Positions 1 through 10,545 of a DNA stretch of 64,000 nucleotides are shown one piece after another (position 1 is the stretch's first letter; the number at the start of each line of letters is the position of its first letter). The notes below the pieces were generated by a model. It made no database searches and was not told the origin of the DNA. It saw only the letters and a program-made list of their open reading frames with translations. The DNA comes from Phragmites australis. Lineage: Eukaryota > Streptophyta > Magnoliopsida > Poales > Poaceae. The stretch lies in contig NC_084929.1 of NCBI RefSeq assembly GCF_958298935.1, positions 6,076,001-6,140,000 on the forward strand, read 5' to 3'. The position numbers and the translations under genes are program-made.

Positions 1-238
1 AAGCTAACACAAGCCAAAGAGGAAGTCGCTGACTAGGTTTAAATCCATCTAGACTAGCTACACCCTCTTGTAACAGACTTATATCAATATGAGACAAACA
101 TGACGCAGGGCTATTATCCTCAGGGAGGCTCAAACCTGTCTAAAAACTCATGTGCGTTCCTCTTGTGATTCGTCTACTCAAAGCATCCTCTAATTTTTCA
201 ACAAGTTTGTTAGATCGGCGATTCACCAATCATTGATA
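1..238 (+). repeat. Element A 5' LTR, 3' part only
   Basis: It aligns along its whole length with about 13407-13644, including the blocks around AGGAAGTCGC, TTATTATCCTCA and TTCACC. The LTR end reads GATA here instead of the GACA kept in the 3' copy. The LTR start is outside the window. Confidence 0.85.
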
Positions 239-240
239 GC

Positions 241-258
241 TGACGCCGTCTGTGGGGA
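241..258 (+). other. Element A primer-binding site
   Basis: TGACGCCGTCTGTGGGGA sits two bases after the LTR end. It is the usual position and form of the Tat-type tRNA primer site (GCCGTCTGTGGGGA core). The gag ATG follows almost at once, at 261. Confidence 0.7.
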
Positions 259-260
259 TC

Positions 261-1133
261 ATGGAAAAAGGTGTTGAAGAATCTACACACGAGATGCCAT
301 CGACATCACCCAAAGCTTCGTCAAAAACTAGTTTTTCAGATAAGGGGTTCTACAACAAGTTTACCTCTCTTTCTGACAAACCGGTGATCAATTAGTTAGA
401 TTTCAACGACGTACTTTCCGGCGATGACTCAAGTGACGTGGTAAGTCGATTTATGGATCAATGCGCTAAAGATTACGGCATCGAGTTCGAACCACTCAGC
501 TGCCAAAACAACTGTGAATGTCCAATTCACATCAAGTTGAGATCTATCCTCGCAATTTCTGGCAACATGGATTGTCAAGATATCAACCCGGAGCAATCCG
601 ATGAAGCATCCATGATGGATCTAGATACCTCATTTAGCAGAGATTACCCTCGAGAAGTTTTTGCCATCGGAGACGGGGGGTGATGATCTGGGTCATCATG
701 ACGGCAACCCCGCAAACGGTCAGTGTCCTCTGGCCCCGACTATAGGGAATGGTCAGCCTCAGGCGGGCGCTCCACCCCAGGTCCTTAACAGGGCACTGGT
801 CTTAAAATCTCCTGAACATCAATAGGGTGCTGACCGCTTCAAGTCCGCAACTGCCAAGAGGATTCTCCTTCTGTGAGAGGCCCTCATGCGCCTTCTGACC
901 ACAGATTTGGCTACCCCAACTGGCAAGGATTGGATGAACTCGGCAGTAGACTTAACAAAGGAGATCATTCTCTAGTCTGAGAACTCTCAGCTGGCCCTAG
1001 CTAGAAATAGTACTAATTATGGCAGGCCAGACAATCTCCCGTCACAAGAAGCATCGGACCCGGAGAGGCGTAACCCTAGGAACAAGGCTTAACGGGATGG
1101 CAATCGGGCAAACAACCGCTGACGGACCTCACC
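261..1133 (+). pseudogene. Element A gag, 5' part (broken)
   Basis: The first ATG after the primer-binding site (261) opens a frame that meets a TAG at 393-395 and then continues in the same frame to a stop at 681-683. The rest, up to the B insertion at 1133, is degenerate. The N-terminal gag region of Tat elements is poorly conserved, so assignment rests on position after the primer site and on the clear gag domain that resumes on the far side of B at 8856. The part past 683 has several stops. Confidence 0.6.
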
Positions 1134-2042
1134 TGATGAGGACATCACTCTTTCGGATACACACACACTGAGTATTCCTCCAACAATAGGTCCATTGACA
1201 CGAGCTCGTGCACGTCAACTAAATCATGAGGTGAGCTCGTTCCTTAGTGTTCCTTTATATTTTGATGAGGATGGGATGCTACTGAATAATTGTGATATAT
1301 TGCTACTTAGGAACACGGGAGAAGAACAGCAAGGGCGCCCAAGCCAAGGTGGAGGTCCAATCCAGTTCGAGTCCGTTTCGGAGTCCAGGACCAGTCCGCA
1401 CTAAAATCGTCGCCCAGGACGCATACGGACTCCGTTTCTGACGTTCTGCACATGGTTAGAAAGCTAAGGAGATAAGCTTTCCAACGGGACTGGTCCCATA
1501 TCCAAATTCTTTCCGAGTCAATGGAAATCGTCGAAACAAGTGGACGTCCAGAATCTGTCAGAGTGCTGCGCCACCATCTTTTGGGCCGTTGACCCGTGTA
1601 TCGTGTTGGAGTCCATTAGGGACGCGTCCAGGGGTCCTTGGCCGACCCTAATCCTTTATATACAGTAGCCGCCGCCCTAATTAGGGTTGGGTTTTGCTTA
1701 GATATTGATCTACACACAGTTGTGAGATTTTCGCTCTTGTTCCGGACCGACTAGGCCGCCGCAAGTGTTTGTGGAACCCCAACTTCGAGTGCTTGAATTC
1801 AATTCGCAATATTTCAGATTGCATCTTCTATGTTCTTGCTTGTGTTCTCGATACGCTTGCAGGGATTGAGCCTTCTTGGTGAGGTCAACCGCGCGACACG
1901 GTTGATAACCAACGGAGCTGTGGTGTAGTGATTGCAAGGGAGACGATCTGTTCGGGTCGAAGCCTTTGGATCATCAACGTCGAGTTCTCCACCCACCGAC
2001 TTATCGCTACCTATCGGAAGATCAGGCCAACATAACTCATCA
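1134..2042 (+). repeat. Element B 5' LTR
   Basis: Begins TGATGAGG and ends CATCA next to the primer-binding site. It carries a short reading frame (to 1404) that is the copy of the pol C-terminal tail encoded in the 3' LTR; this copy is not attached to pol. Confidence 0.93.
1655..1662 (+). promoter_or_regulatory. Element B LTR TATA box
   Basis: TTTATATA lies about 520 bp into the LTR and about 380 bp before its end. The same position in the 3' LTR (about 8466-8475) reads TTTATATATA. This fits a U3 promoter driving genomic RNA. Confidence 0.6.
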
Positions 2043-2044
2043 AC

Positions 2045-2056
2045 TGGTATCAGAGC
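2045..2056 (+). other. Element B primer-binding site (initiator tRNA-Met)
   Basis: TGGTATCAGAGC begins two bases after the LTR. This is the sequence complementary to the 3' end of plant initiator methionine tRNA, the primer used by chromoviruses. Confidence 0.9.
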
Positions 2057-3280
2057 TTCAGGTTGCCCGTTAGGTAATTTTGTTTTCCCCTTTAGATTAG
2101 TCTGTTTTTCATTACCTAGAGTCCAGAAAAAGCCAAAACAATTCCGTCAATTTTCGCTGCCCTAGAACCGTTTGTGCCTTTGCAATTTTTGTTTTCAGTT
2201 ACGCGTTGTTGAGTTTGTGTCCGTGGTCGAGTCTTGTTGCTGGTTTTAGAGTCGTGTTCTTGGTCTTTAGTCAACGCTCCATGCTGTTTTGATCACGCCG
2301 CTATCCCATCGCCACCATCCCCACCAACAAGTCGAGCCACCACATTACTCGATTTGCCACCGCGAGCCGCCTTGTGTTACTTTCTGCCACGCCAACTCTA
2401 GATAGGTCGCAAGCCGCATTGTATCAATTGCCCTGCCACCGCTGCCATCCTTGTTCATCTCACGATCCTATTGCTTGCAATACCTTAAAGAGGTCAATTT
2501 CTGCAAGAGTTGCTTGAAAAAAAACCCTAACTCGACAGGGGTTCAGTAAAACGTCCATAACTTTCTCATACGGACTCGGAATCAGGGAAATTTTTTTTTC
2601 ACGGACATCTACAGAAAAAGTTACATCCGTTGCTTTCTGGCTTTGCCAGATTCTGCCAAAATTTTTTTCCCAAATTCGGCTAGGAAGATTGCGTATTCGA
2701 GCCGCGAAGTTTCCGCACGCTTTTCAGAGAACGTGCTTGATTTTCTATAGGCCACATCTTGCATCCGTTTGAGCTGAAAATTTCTGTGGTTGTTGCTTGT
2801 GTGCTCCTAGTTCAGAAAAAAATATCAGAAAAATACGAAGAAATTTTTTTTTCGTGATTCCTACTAGTGCTAAAAGACAAAAAAGATGAGCACATAGAGA
2901 ACACCCAGATCATTGTGCTATTTGCTGTGTCTTTCTCTGATCATCCTGTTTAACTTTGTTTCAGCTGTTGTGCTAGGACTAGAGACACGTGATAGACCAG
3001 CAACTGTGATTCATACTTTGGACACTTATTTAGCTTTGCTCTTCTGATTACAATTATTGCTAATCCTTGCTACCATATTATGCCTTCCAAGCTCCACCTC
3101 CTTTGATCCGAACAGGTTCACTCTTGCAATTATCCCACGCTTCCACGGTTGTTCCTCCTTGCTGCGTTGGTAAGAACATTTGTAAGAGCGTGGTAAGACA
3201 CTTGCGTGTGTGTGATTCCACCTTCCACAACCTAGTAGTTGATAGGGATAATATTTATTGTCCTTTGTTTTCTACTAACC
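2057..3280 (+). other. Element B untranslated leader
   Basis: About 1.2 kb with no credible coding frame separates the primer site from the gag ATG. Near its 3' end it carries three GTAAGA motifs at 3170, 3182 and 3193, spaced 12 and 11 bases. The leader of element K has the same trio at the same spacing. Confidence 0.7.
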
Positions 3281-4669
3281 ATGTCAGGTGATGGCTCTCC
3301 ATCGGATTTTAAGGATTGTGTGTCCAAGGAAGAACTCAACAAAGCCTTGCAGGATCATACTAGGCTATTGACAGACATTAGAACAAGCATTGCTAACCTC
3401 GTCACGCGAGTCAACGACCTTGAGTTGCGACAGCCACCACAGGATGATGACCATTCACATGATGATGATGATGATGATGATGATACTAATGATGGTGACC
3501 AAGAAGATGGTGAGGTTTTTGTTGGGCAAGATGCGCGTGCTGAGCAACGTCCTCATGCTGAACAATTACGTCGTGGCCAACAACAACGTCGTCAAGGTAA
3601 TGGAGGTAATAATGTTAATCGCAACGGTCGCGATGATCCTTATTCTAAGATTAAGTTTTCAATGCCTCCTTTTGATGGTGCATATGATGCTGATGCTTAT
3701 TTGAATTGGGAAATGACGGTTGATCAAAAGTATAGTTCTCATATGGTTCCTGAAATGCATAGAGTTAGACTAGCCACTTGTGAGTTCACGAATTATGCTA
3801 TTATTTGGTGGAATGGTCTAGTTTCTAGTGGCTTAGAATCTGAATCATGGCCTAGACTAAAGCGTGCCATGCGCAATAGATTTATTCCTCCTGATTATAC
3901 ACGTGAATTGAAAAAGAAATTGCAGCGCTTAAATCAAGGTTCTAAATCTGTGCATGATTACTATCAAGAGCTTCAAATTGCTATGCTTCGTTGTAGTATA
4001 CAAGAGGATGATGAGGATACCATGATTCGTTTTTACTCCGGGTTGAGACGTGAAATTCAGGACCTTGTTGATTATAAAAATTACAATACTACCAATAGGT
4101 TGTTCCATTTTGCTATCTTGGCAGAAAAAGAACTACAGGGTCGACAACAGGTGCAGAAATTGCGGAACAATTTTGGGAGTACATCTACTTCACGAGTACC
4201 ACCGGGACAAGCAACAACATTCCCTTCTACATCTACACGATCTGCTGCCCCCTCCTCCAACACTCGGGCGCGTTCAGCAGGAGCACCACAACCATCACGC
4301 GAGGTGAGTAATTCTACTGTTTCGCAGGATCCAATGCCACGCTCTTCTTCAGGTGCAGCTACCACGGGTCGTACAACGGGCATTGTGTGCCGTCGCTGCC
4401 AAGGTATTGGCCGCGTCATGAAGGATTGCCCAAGCCAGCGAGCATACTCCGCAATAGCAGATGGTGGATATGTTAGTCATAGTGATGTCGAGGAAGAATA
4501 TGCATTTGAAGCTAATCTTGCAGCCGATCATGACATGGATAGTGAGGGGGAGGAGATTAGTGGTACCGCTGCCATGGAGAGTTATGCAGCACGCACCTTC
4601 ATTGTGAAGCGAGTTTTGAGTTCTCAAATGGGGCAAGCGGAGCAGCTACAACGCCATAATCTATTCTAG
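3281..4669 (+). CDS. gag: Element B gag polyprotein
   Basis: The chosen start is the ATG at 3281 (MSGDGSPSDFK), because the homologous gag in element K starts at the matching point (MSVEGDKTPKDFK). The protein has an N-terminal helical region, then an acidic stretch near residues 58-80 encoded by a GAT repeat. A retrotransposon gag domain follows (about 125-300, with the IIWWNGL and FYSGLRREIQD blocks). A zinc knuckle comes last (CRRCQGIGRVMKDC, with R where the usual histidine would be). The frame ends at TAG 4667-4669, and pol continues in the same frame immediately after it. Element K has CAG there, so the stop is probably a C-to-T change and not a normal gag terminus. Gag forms the virus-like particle in the cytoplasm. 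Confidence 0.85.
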   Translation: MSGDGSPSDFKDCVSKEELNKALQDHTRLLTDIRTSIANLVTRVNDLELRQPPQDDDHSHDDDDDDDDTNDGDQEDGEVFVGQDARAEQRPHAEQLRRGQQQRRQGNGGNNVNRNGRDDPYSKIKFSMPPFDGAYDADAYLNWEMTVDQKYSSHMVPEMHRVRLATCEFTNYAIIWWNGLVSSGLESESWPRLKRAMRNRFIPPDYTRELKKKLQRLNQGSKSVHDYYQELQIAMLRCSIQEDDEDTMIRFYSGLRREIQDLVDYKNYNTTNRLFHFAILAEKELQGRQQVQKLRNNFGSTSTSRVPPGQATTFPSTSTRSAAPSSNTRARSAGAPQPSREVSNSTVSQDPMPRSSSGAATTGRTTGIVCRRCQGIGRVMKDCPSQRAYSAIADGGYVSHSDVEEEYAFEANLAADHDMDSEGEEISGTAAMESYAARTFIVKRVLSSQMGQAEQLQRHNLF

Positions 4670-7600
4670 ACATTCCTCATTGTCAAAGATGCATGTGTTC
4701 GTACCATAATTGATGGCGGGAGTTGCAACAACCTCTTGAGCTCCGATCTTGTGAAGAATCTTTCTTTGCCAACACGTGCACATCCTCATCCATACTACAT
4801 TCAGTGGTTCAATAACAGCGGTAAGGTTAAGGTAACACAATCTGCGAGAGTACATTTTTCTGTTGGTTCCTACCATGATTATGCTGATTTTGATGTAGTG
4901 CCTATGCAAGCATGTTCACTTTTGTTAGGCCGTCCTTGGGAATTTGATACCGATGCTACACACCATGGTAGAAGTAATAAATACTCTCTCATGCACAAGG
5001 GAAAGAAAATCTCTTTGCTTCCTTTGACACCTGCTAAAATTGTGCAATGTGATAAAGCTTTAGCTGAAAAAGAAAAGAAAGAACGTGTTTTGGAATCTGA
5101 AAATCAGCAAGTAGCTCATTCTGTTTTTCCACCTAAGAAAGAGAAGAACACACCTAGGTCCGAAGGCATTAAGTTAAAGGGTGGTGTTATGCTTGCTACT
5201 AAAACTGACCTTGCTGAAATTCAAGATAATGATACTTTGTGCTATGCTTTCGTATGCAAAGAGGTTTTATTTTCAATTGATGATATACCTAGCTCTTTGC
5301 CTGCTGCTGTCACTAACCTTTTGCAGGAGTATAAGGATGTCTTTCCAGCTGAGATACCCCCGGGGCTGCCACCATTGAGAGGGATAGAGCACCAAATAGA
5401 TTTGATCCCGGGAGCTACATTGCCAAACCGCGCTGCATATAGGACCAATCCGGAGGAGACTAAGGAAATTCAGCGACAAGTCCAAGACTTTTTGGTCCGT
5501 GGGTACGTACGAGAGAGCCTTAGTCCTTGTGCTGTTCCTATTCTTTTGGTTCCTAAGAAAGATGGTACATGGCGCATGTGTGTTGATTGTAGAGCCATTA
5601 ATAATATCACAATACGGTATCGTCACCCTATTCCTAGGCTAGACGACATGCTTGATGAGTTGAGTGATTCTATTATTTTCACGAAGATTGACTTGTGTAG
5701 TGGTTACCACCAAATAAGAATGAAATTGGGAGATGAATGGAAAACTGCTTTCAAAACTAAGTTCGGTCTATATGAGTGGTTAGTGATGCCTTTTGGTTTA
5801 ACTAATGCACCTAGCACTTTCATGAGATTGATGAATGAGGTTTTACGTGCTTTCATAGGAAGATTTGTGGTGGTGTACTTTGATGATATTTTGATCTATA
5901 GCAAGTCACATGAAGAACACATTGATCATCTACGTGCTGTTTTTACTGCTTTGAGAGAGGCACGTTTGTTTGCTAACCTTGACAAGTGCACCTTTTGCAC
6001 GAATAGAGTTGCTTTTCTTGGCTATGTTGTTACTCCACAGGGAATTGAAGTGGATGAAGCTAAAATTGAAGCCATCAAGAGCTGTCCGACCCCTGGGACT
6101 ATCACACAGGTGAGAAGCTTTCATGGCCTTGCAGGGTTCTATCGGCGTTTTGTGAGAGATTTCAGCACCATTGCTGCCCCACTCAATGAGTTGACAAAGA
6201 AGGGCGTTCCGTTCCAATGGAGGCCAGCACAAGAACAAGCTTTTAATACGCTGAAAGATAAGATTACGCATGCACCTCTACTCCAACTTCCGGACTTTGG
6301 TAAGACTTTTGAGTTAGAATGTGATGCTAGCGGTATTGGAATTGGAGGAGTGCTAGTACAAGGAGGTAAACCCGTCGCTTATTTTAGTGAGAAATTGAAT
6401 GGGCCATCTCTTAATTATTCGACTTATGATAAGGAGTTGTATGCTTTAGTGCGAGTTTTAGAAACATGGCAACCTTATCTTTGGCCTAAGGAGTTTATTA
6501 TTCATTCTGATTATGAAGCTTTGAAACATATTAGAAGCCAAGCCAAACTGAACAAACGTCATGCTAAATGTGTTGAATTTATAGAGTCTTTTCCTTATAT
6601 CATTAAACACAAGAAAGATAAAGATAATGTCATTGCAGATGCGTTATCTAGACGTTATACCATGTTGTCCCAACTCGATCATAAGATTTTTGGTTTAGAA
6701 ACAATTAAAGGATTATATGCTACTGATTTGGACTTTAAAGATGCTCTCAAACATTGTAAAGAAGGAAGAACTTGGAATAAATATGTGCTGAATGATGGAT
6801 TGCTATACCGTGCTAACAGGCTATGCATCCCAGCTAGCTCTATTCGCCTATTGTTCTTGCAGGAAGCGCATGGAGGTGGTTTGATGGGACATTTTGGAGT
6901 GAAGAAGACCGAGGATGTACTGGCTGCTCACTTCTTTTGGCCTAAGATGAGGCGCGACGTCGAGTGCTACGTGGCACGCTGCACTACTTGCAATAAAGCT
7001 AAGTCTCGCTTGAACCCACATGGACTTTATATGCCTCTTCCTGTTCCTAGTGTGCCTTGGGAGGATATTTCTATGGATTTTATTTTAGGATTGCCTAGGA
7101 CCAAGAGGGGGAGGGATAGTATATTTGTCGTTGTGGATCGTTTTTCAAAATGGCACATTTTATACCTTGTCACAAGAGCGATGATGCTACAAACATAGCT
7201 GATTTGTTTTTCAGGGAAATCATTCGCTTGCATGGAGTGCCTAACACCATTGTTTCGGATCGTGATGCAAAATTTTTGAGCCACTTTTGGAGGACACTTT
7301 GGAATAAACTTGGGACAAAGCTGCTATTTTCGACGACATGTCACCCTCAAACCGACGAACAAACGGAGGTTGTGAACCGCACATTATCCACCATGTTGCG
7401 GGCTGTTTTGAAGAAAAATTTGAGGATGTGGGAAGAGTGTCTACCCCATATCGAGTTCGCTTACAACAGATCAGTTCACTCCACCACTAAGGTAAGTCCG
7501 TTTCAGGTAGTGTATGGTTTTAACCCCATGCCCCTATTGATTTACTTCCTTTACCAACATCCGAGAAATTGAATTTTGATGCTAAGACACGTGCTGATTT

Positions 7601-8216
7601 GATTCTGAAAATGCATGAGTTGACTAAGCAAAATATTGAAAAGATGAATGAGAAGTATAGAACTTATGGTAGCCGAGGTCGGAAACATATTACTTTTGAA
7701 ATTGGTGATCTTGTGTGGTTACATTTGCGCAAAGATAGGTTTCCTGATTTGAGAAAGTCTAAATTGCTGCCTCGAGCTGATGGTCCTTTTACAATTGTGG
7801 AAAAGATCAATGATAATGCATATAAGTTTGAGTTGCCTGCAGATTATGGGGTTAGTCCCACATTTAACATTTCAGATTTAAAGCCTTACTTGGGAGAAGA
7901 AGATGACATTGCGTCGAGGACGACTCCAATTCAAGAGGGGAAGGATGATGAGGACATCACTCTTTCGGATACACACACACTGAGTATTCCTCCAACAATA
8001 GGTCCATTGACACGAGCTCGTGCACGTCAACTAAATCATGAGGTGAGCTCGTTCCTTAGTTTTCCTTTATATTTTAATGAGGATGGGATGCTACTGAATA
8101 ATTGTGATATATTGCTACTTAGGAACACGGGAGAAGAACAGCAAGGGCGCCCAAGCCAAGGTGGAGGTCCAATCCAGTTCGAGTCCGTTTCGGAGTCCAG
8201 GATTAGTCCGCACTAA
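4670..8216 (+). pseudogene. pol: Element B pol (protease, RT, RNase H, integrase), frameshifted
   Basis: In frame with gag after the TAG. Protease has the DGGS active site at 4712. RT has the YFDD catalytic box at 5876-5887. RNase H begins near 6315 (LECDASG). Integrase has an H-H-C-C zinc region (about 6860-7000) and a D-D-E core near 7075 (SMDF), 7254 (VSDRDAKF) and 7355 (EVVNR). One base is missing near 7147, just after the first integrase aspartate, and another near 7535. The frame therefore moves 2 to 1 to 3, and the last part (to 8216) crosses the polypurine tract into the 3' LTR. The tail holds TRARARQLN. There is no chromodomain. The enzyme set copies RNA to DNA and inserts it; this copy cannot make a complete integrase. 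Confidence 0.88.
7932..7945 (+). other. Element B polypurine tract
   Basis: CAAGAGGGGAAGGA directly precedes the 3' LTR and primes plus-strand DNA synthesis. It is also inside the pol reading frame. Confidence 0.85.
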
Positions 8217-8855
8217 AATCGTCGCCCAGGACGCATACGGACTCTGTTTCTGACGTTCTGCACATGGTTGGAAAGATAAGGAGATAAGCTTTCCAACGGG
8301 ACTGGTCCCATGTACAAATTCTTTCTGAGTCAACGGAAATCATCGAAACAAGTGGATATCCAGAATCTGTCAGGGTGCTGCGCCACCATCTTTTGGGCCG
8401 TTGGCCTGTGTATCGTGTTGGAGTCCATTAGGGACGCGTTCAGGGGTCCTTGGCTGACCCTAATCATTTATATATAGTAGCCGCCGCCCTAATTAGGGTT
8501 GGGTTTTGCTTAGATATTGATCTACACACAGTTGTGAGATTTTCGCTCTTGTTCCCGGACCGACTAGGCCGCTGCAAGTGTTTGTGGAACCCCAACTTCG
8601 AGTGCTTGAATTCAATTCGCAATATTTCAGATTGCATCTTCTACATTCTTGCTTGTGTTCTCGGTACGCTTGCAGGGATTGAGCCTTCTTGGCGAGGTCA
8701 ACCGCGCGACACGGTTGATAACCAACGGAGCTGTGGTGTAGTGATTGCAAGGGAGACGATCTGTTCGGATCGAAGCCTTTGGATCATCAACGTCGAGTTC
8801 TCCACCCACCGACTTATCGCTACCTATCGGAAGATCAGGCCAACATAACTCATCA
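7946..8855 (+). repeat. Element B 3' LTR
   Basis: Starts TGATGAGG and ends CATCA, followed by target duplication TCACC at 8856-8860. Its first 270 bp encode the pol C-terminal tail, ending at the stop 8214-8216. Confidence 0.93.
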
Positions 8856-10150
8856 TCACCGACCAAAGGTCATCCGATCAATGACTTGCATCAGGTCATC
8901 GACAACCGGCGAAGTCGCTTGGGGGTTTCTGAGGAGGCTTCATCTACCCCTCATCGATCTAATCGGAACACATCCCGACATCAATCAAATCGAGACAAAT
9001 CTCCGATTGACGCGGGAAAGACTCTAGGGGATTCTGGAACTAAGCAATGCGCCATTAACAGATGTTTGGCCTTCTCCCCAAATCTACAGAACGTAAGCTG
9101 GCTGGCAAGGTTCTGCCCCGGGACGATCGAGAAATACAATGAAAGTACGGATCCTATTAAGTTTCTCCAGATTTATACCACAACCATCCAGGTGGCTGGT
9201 GGGGATGAGAAGGTAATGGCGAAATACCTCCCCACAGCCCTCGAAGGGCAGCCAAGACATGGTTGACCAATATACTACCAGGAACGATATACTCGTGGGA
9301 ACAACTTTGCGACTTGTTCCGAGCTAACTTACAGGGTACGTACATTCGCCCTGGCATGAAAAACGATCTCCATCATCGCGAGTTGATGGGGAATGAAACC
9401 TTGCGTGAGTTCGTGTGCCGCTTCATCAATACCCGAAATACCATCCTCAAGATTAGCAACTACAATATCATCCAGGTGTTCACTCAAGGGGTTAAGAGCC
9501 GATGTTGTGTTGAAGACATCGCTAGAAAGGAGCTTGAAACTGTTAAAGAGCTCATGCAAATCATCAAGGAAAAGACTTAGGGCATCAAACGTCCTCAACC
9601 TAGGCTCGGTGATGATAAGGTCTAGAGCAAGTGCAAGAAGAAGACCAAGGGAGGCAAGGGCAAGAAAGCTAAATCTGATGAAGTTTTTGCAGATTTGACC
9701 AACGTCCGTCCCGACCAGGGCTCTGATCCTTCCCAGGGCTGAAGCTTTACACCAGGCTCTGACGAACTAGACAAAAAGCCATGTTGCGACTTCCACCAAA
9801 CTGACAACCACAACATCTATGAATGCCACCTCTGAAAAAAGTTGGTCAAGGTAGAAGTTGAAAAGGTGGCCAAAGGAAAGAAGAGCTAGGTCGTGATCCA
9901 AAGTAAAGATTCCGACTCAGGTGGTAGTGAAGATGATATAGACCCAATGTCTTTCCAGTCAGATGAGAGAACGATCGACCACATGTTTGGTGGTTCTGCA
10001 TCCTACGAGTCCAAACGACAGTACAAGACAGTGGCCTGAGAAGTCTTAACTACCATCCCCAAGGGTCATCAGGTCGTAAAGTGGTCGAACACCGAGATCT
10101 TTTTCGGCCAAGAAGAGATCCTGACAACTTCGTATGGCCAGGCTGCTTCC
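8856..10150 (+). pseudogene. gag: Element A gag, 3' part with zinc knuckle (broken)
   Basis: Gag resumes at the first base after element B, in the frame read to 9266, and shifts frame near 9255. The retrotransposon gag domain is clear: IEKYNESTDPIKFLQIYTTT, YLPTALEG, then ANLQGTYIRPGMKNDLHH and the FINTRNTILKIS block. A zinc-binding motif near 9780-9830 has the Cys-x2-His-x4-His-x4-Cys order typical of Tat gag (CDFHQTDNHNIYEC). Several stops follow the frameshift. The gag would coat the element RNA; a gag supplied by a relative could also do this. Confidence 0.8.
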
Positions 10151-10169
10151 TGATAGTGGTCGAGGCTAC

Positions 10170-10545
10170 GATAACTAACTGCAGGGTTACCCGAGTTCTT
10201 ATCGATGGAGGGAGTTCCATAAACATCATCTTCGCTAATGCACTCAAAGTAATGTAGATCTCTCGGTCAGCTATCAAGCTGGTTATTCAAGCCTTCCATG
10301 GCATAGTACCCAGGTCTTCAGCCACACCCATCGGCTAGATATCGCTACCCGTTACCTTCGAGGAGCATGACAATTTCTGGATAGAAAAAATATTATTCGA
10401 CGTGGTTGACTTCGAGACGGCATACAATGTCATCTTAGGAAGACATACTCTTGCCAAATTCATGGCAGCCACATATTATTATTATCAGTGCGTGAAGATC
10501 TCAGGACCCGAGGGAGTCATCACCATCCGAGATTATCCCAAGGTA
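10170..10545 (+). pseudogene. Element A aspartic protease (broken)
   Basis: LIDGGSSINIIF near 10200 is the Tat-type protease active site. It is followed by the FDVVDFETAYNVILGR block near 10400-10440 and KISGPEGVITI near 10500. At least two in-frame stops are present. Nothing that reads as RT follows, so the enzyme part of the polyprotein ends here, an unusual gag-protease-only layout. Confidence 0.75.

Larger units (their letters stand above)
1134..8855 (+). mobile_element. Element B: CRM-like Ty3/gypsy retrotransposon, full length
   Basis: Two LTRs of about 910 bp flank gag and pol. Both LTRs start TGATGAGGACATCAC and end CATAACTCATCA. A perfect 5-bp target duplication TCACC is present at 1129-1133 and 8856-8860. 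Order is LTR, initiator-Met primer site, 1.2-kb leader, gag, protease, RT, RNase H, integrase, polypurine tract, LTR. No chromodomain is seen. The integrase C-terminus instead runs into the 3' LTR and ends near a TRARARQLN motif, which fits the CRM clade of chromoviruses. By-eye comparison of the LTRs gives about 28 differences in 909 bp, or roughly 1.2 million years at the commonly used grass LTR rate. The coding region has one in-frame stop and two frameshifts. Confidence 0.92.

Noticed and set aside
2045..2056. tRNA gene
   Set aside because: The tRNA-like sequences here and at 241, 18205, 34792, 43672, 51123 and 62396 are short primer-binding sites next to LTRs; no cloverleaf can be drawn.
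7140..7160. Programmed frameshift in B pol
   Set aside because: The base loss falls inside the integrase core and K has an uninterrupted frame there, so it is a decay mutation.
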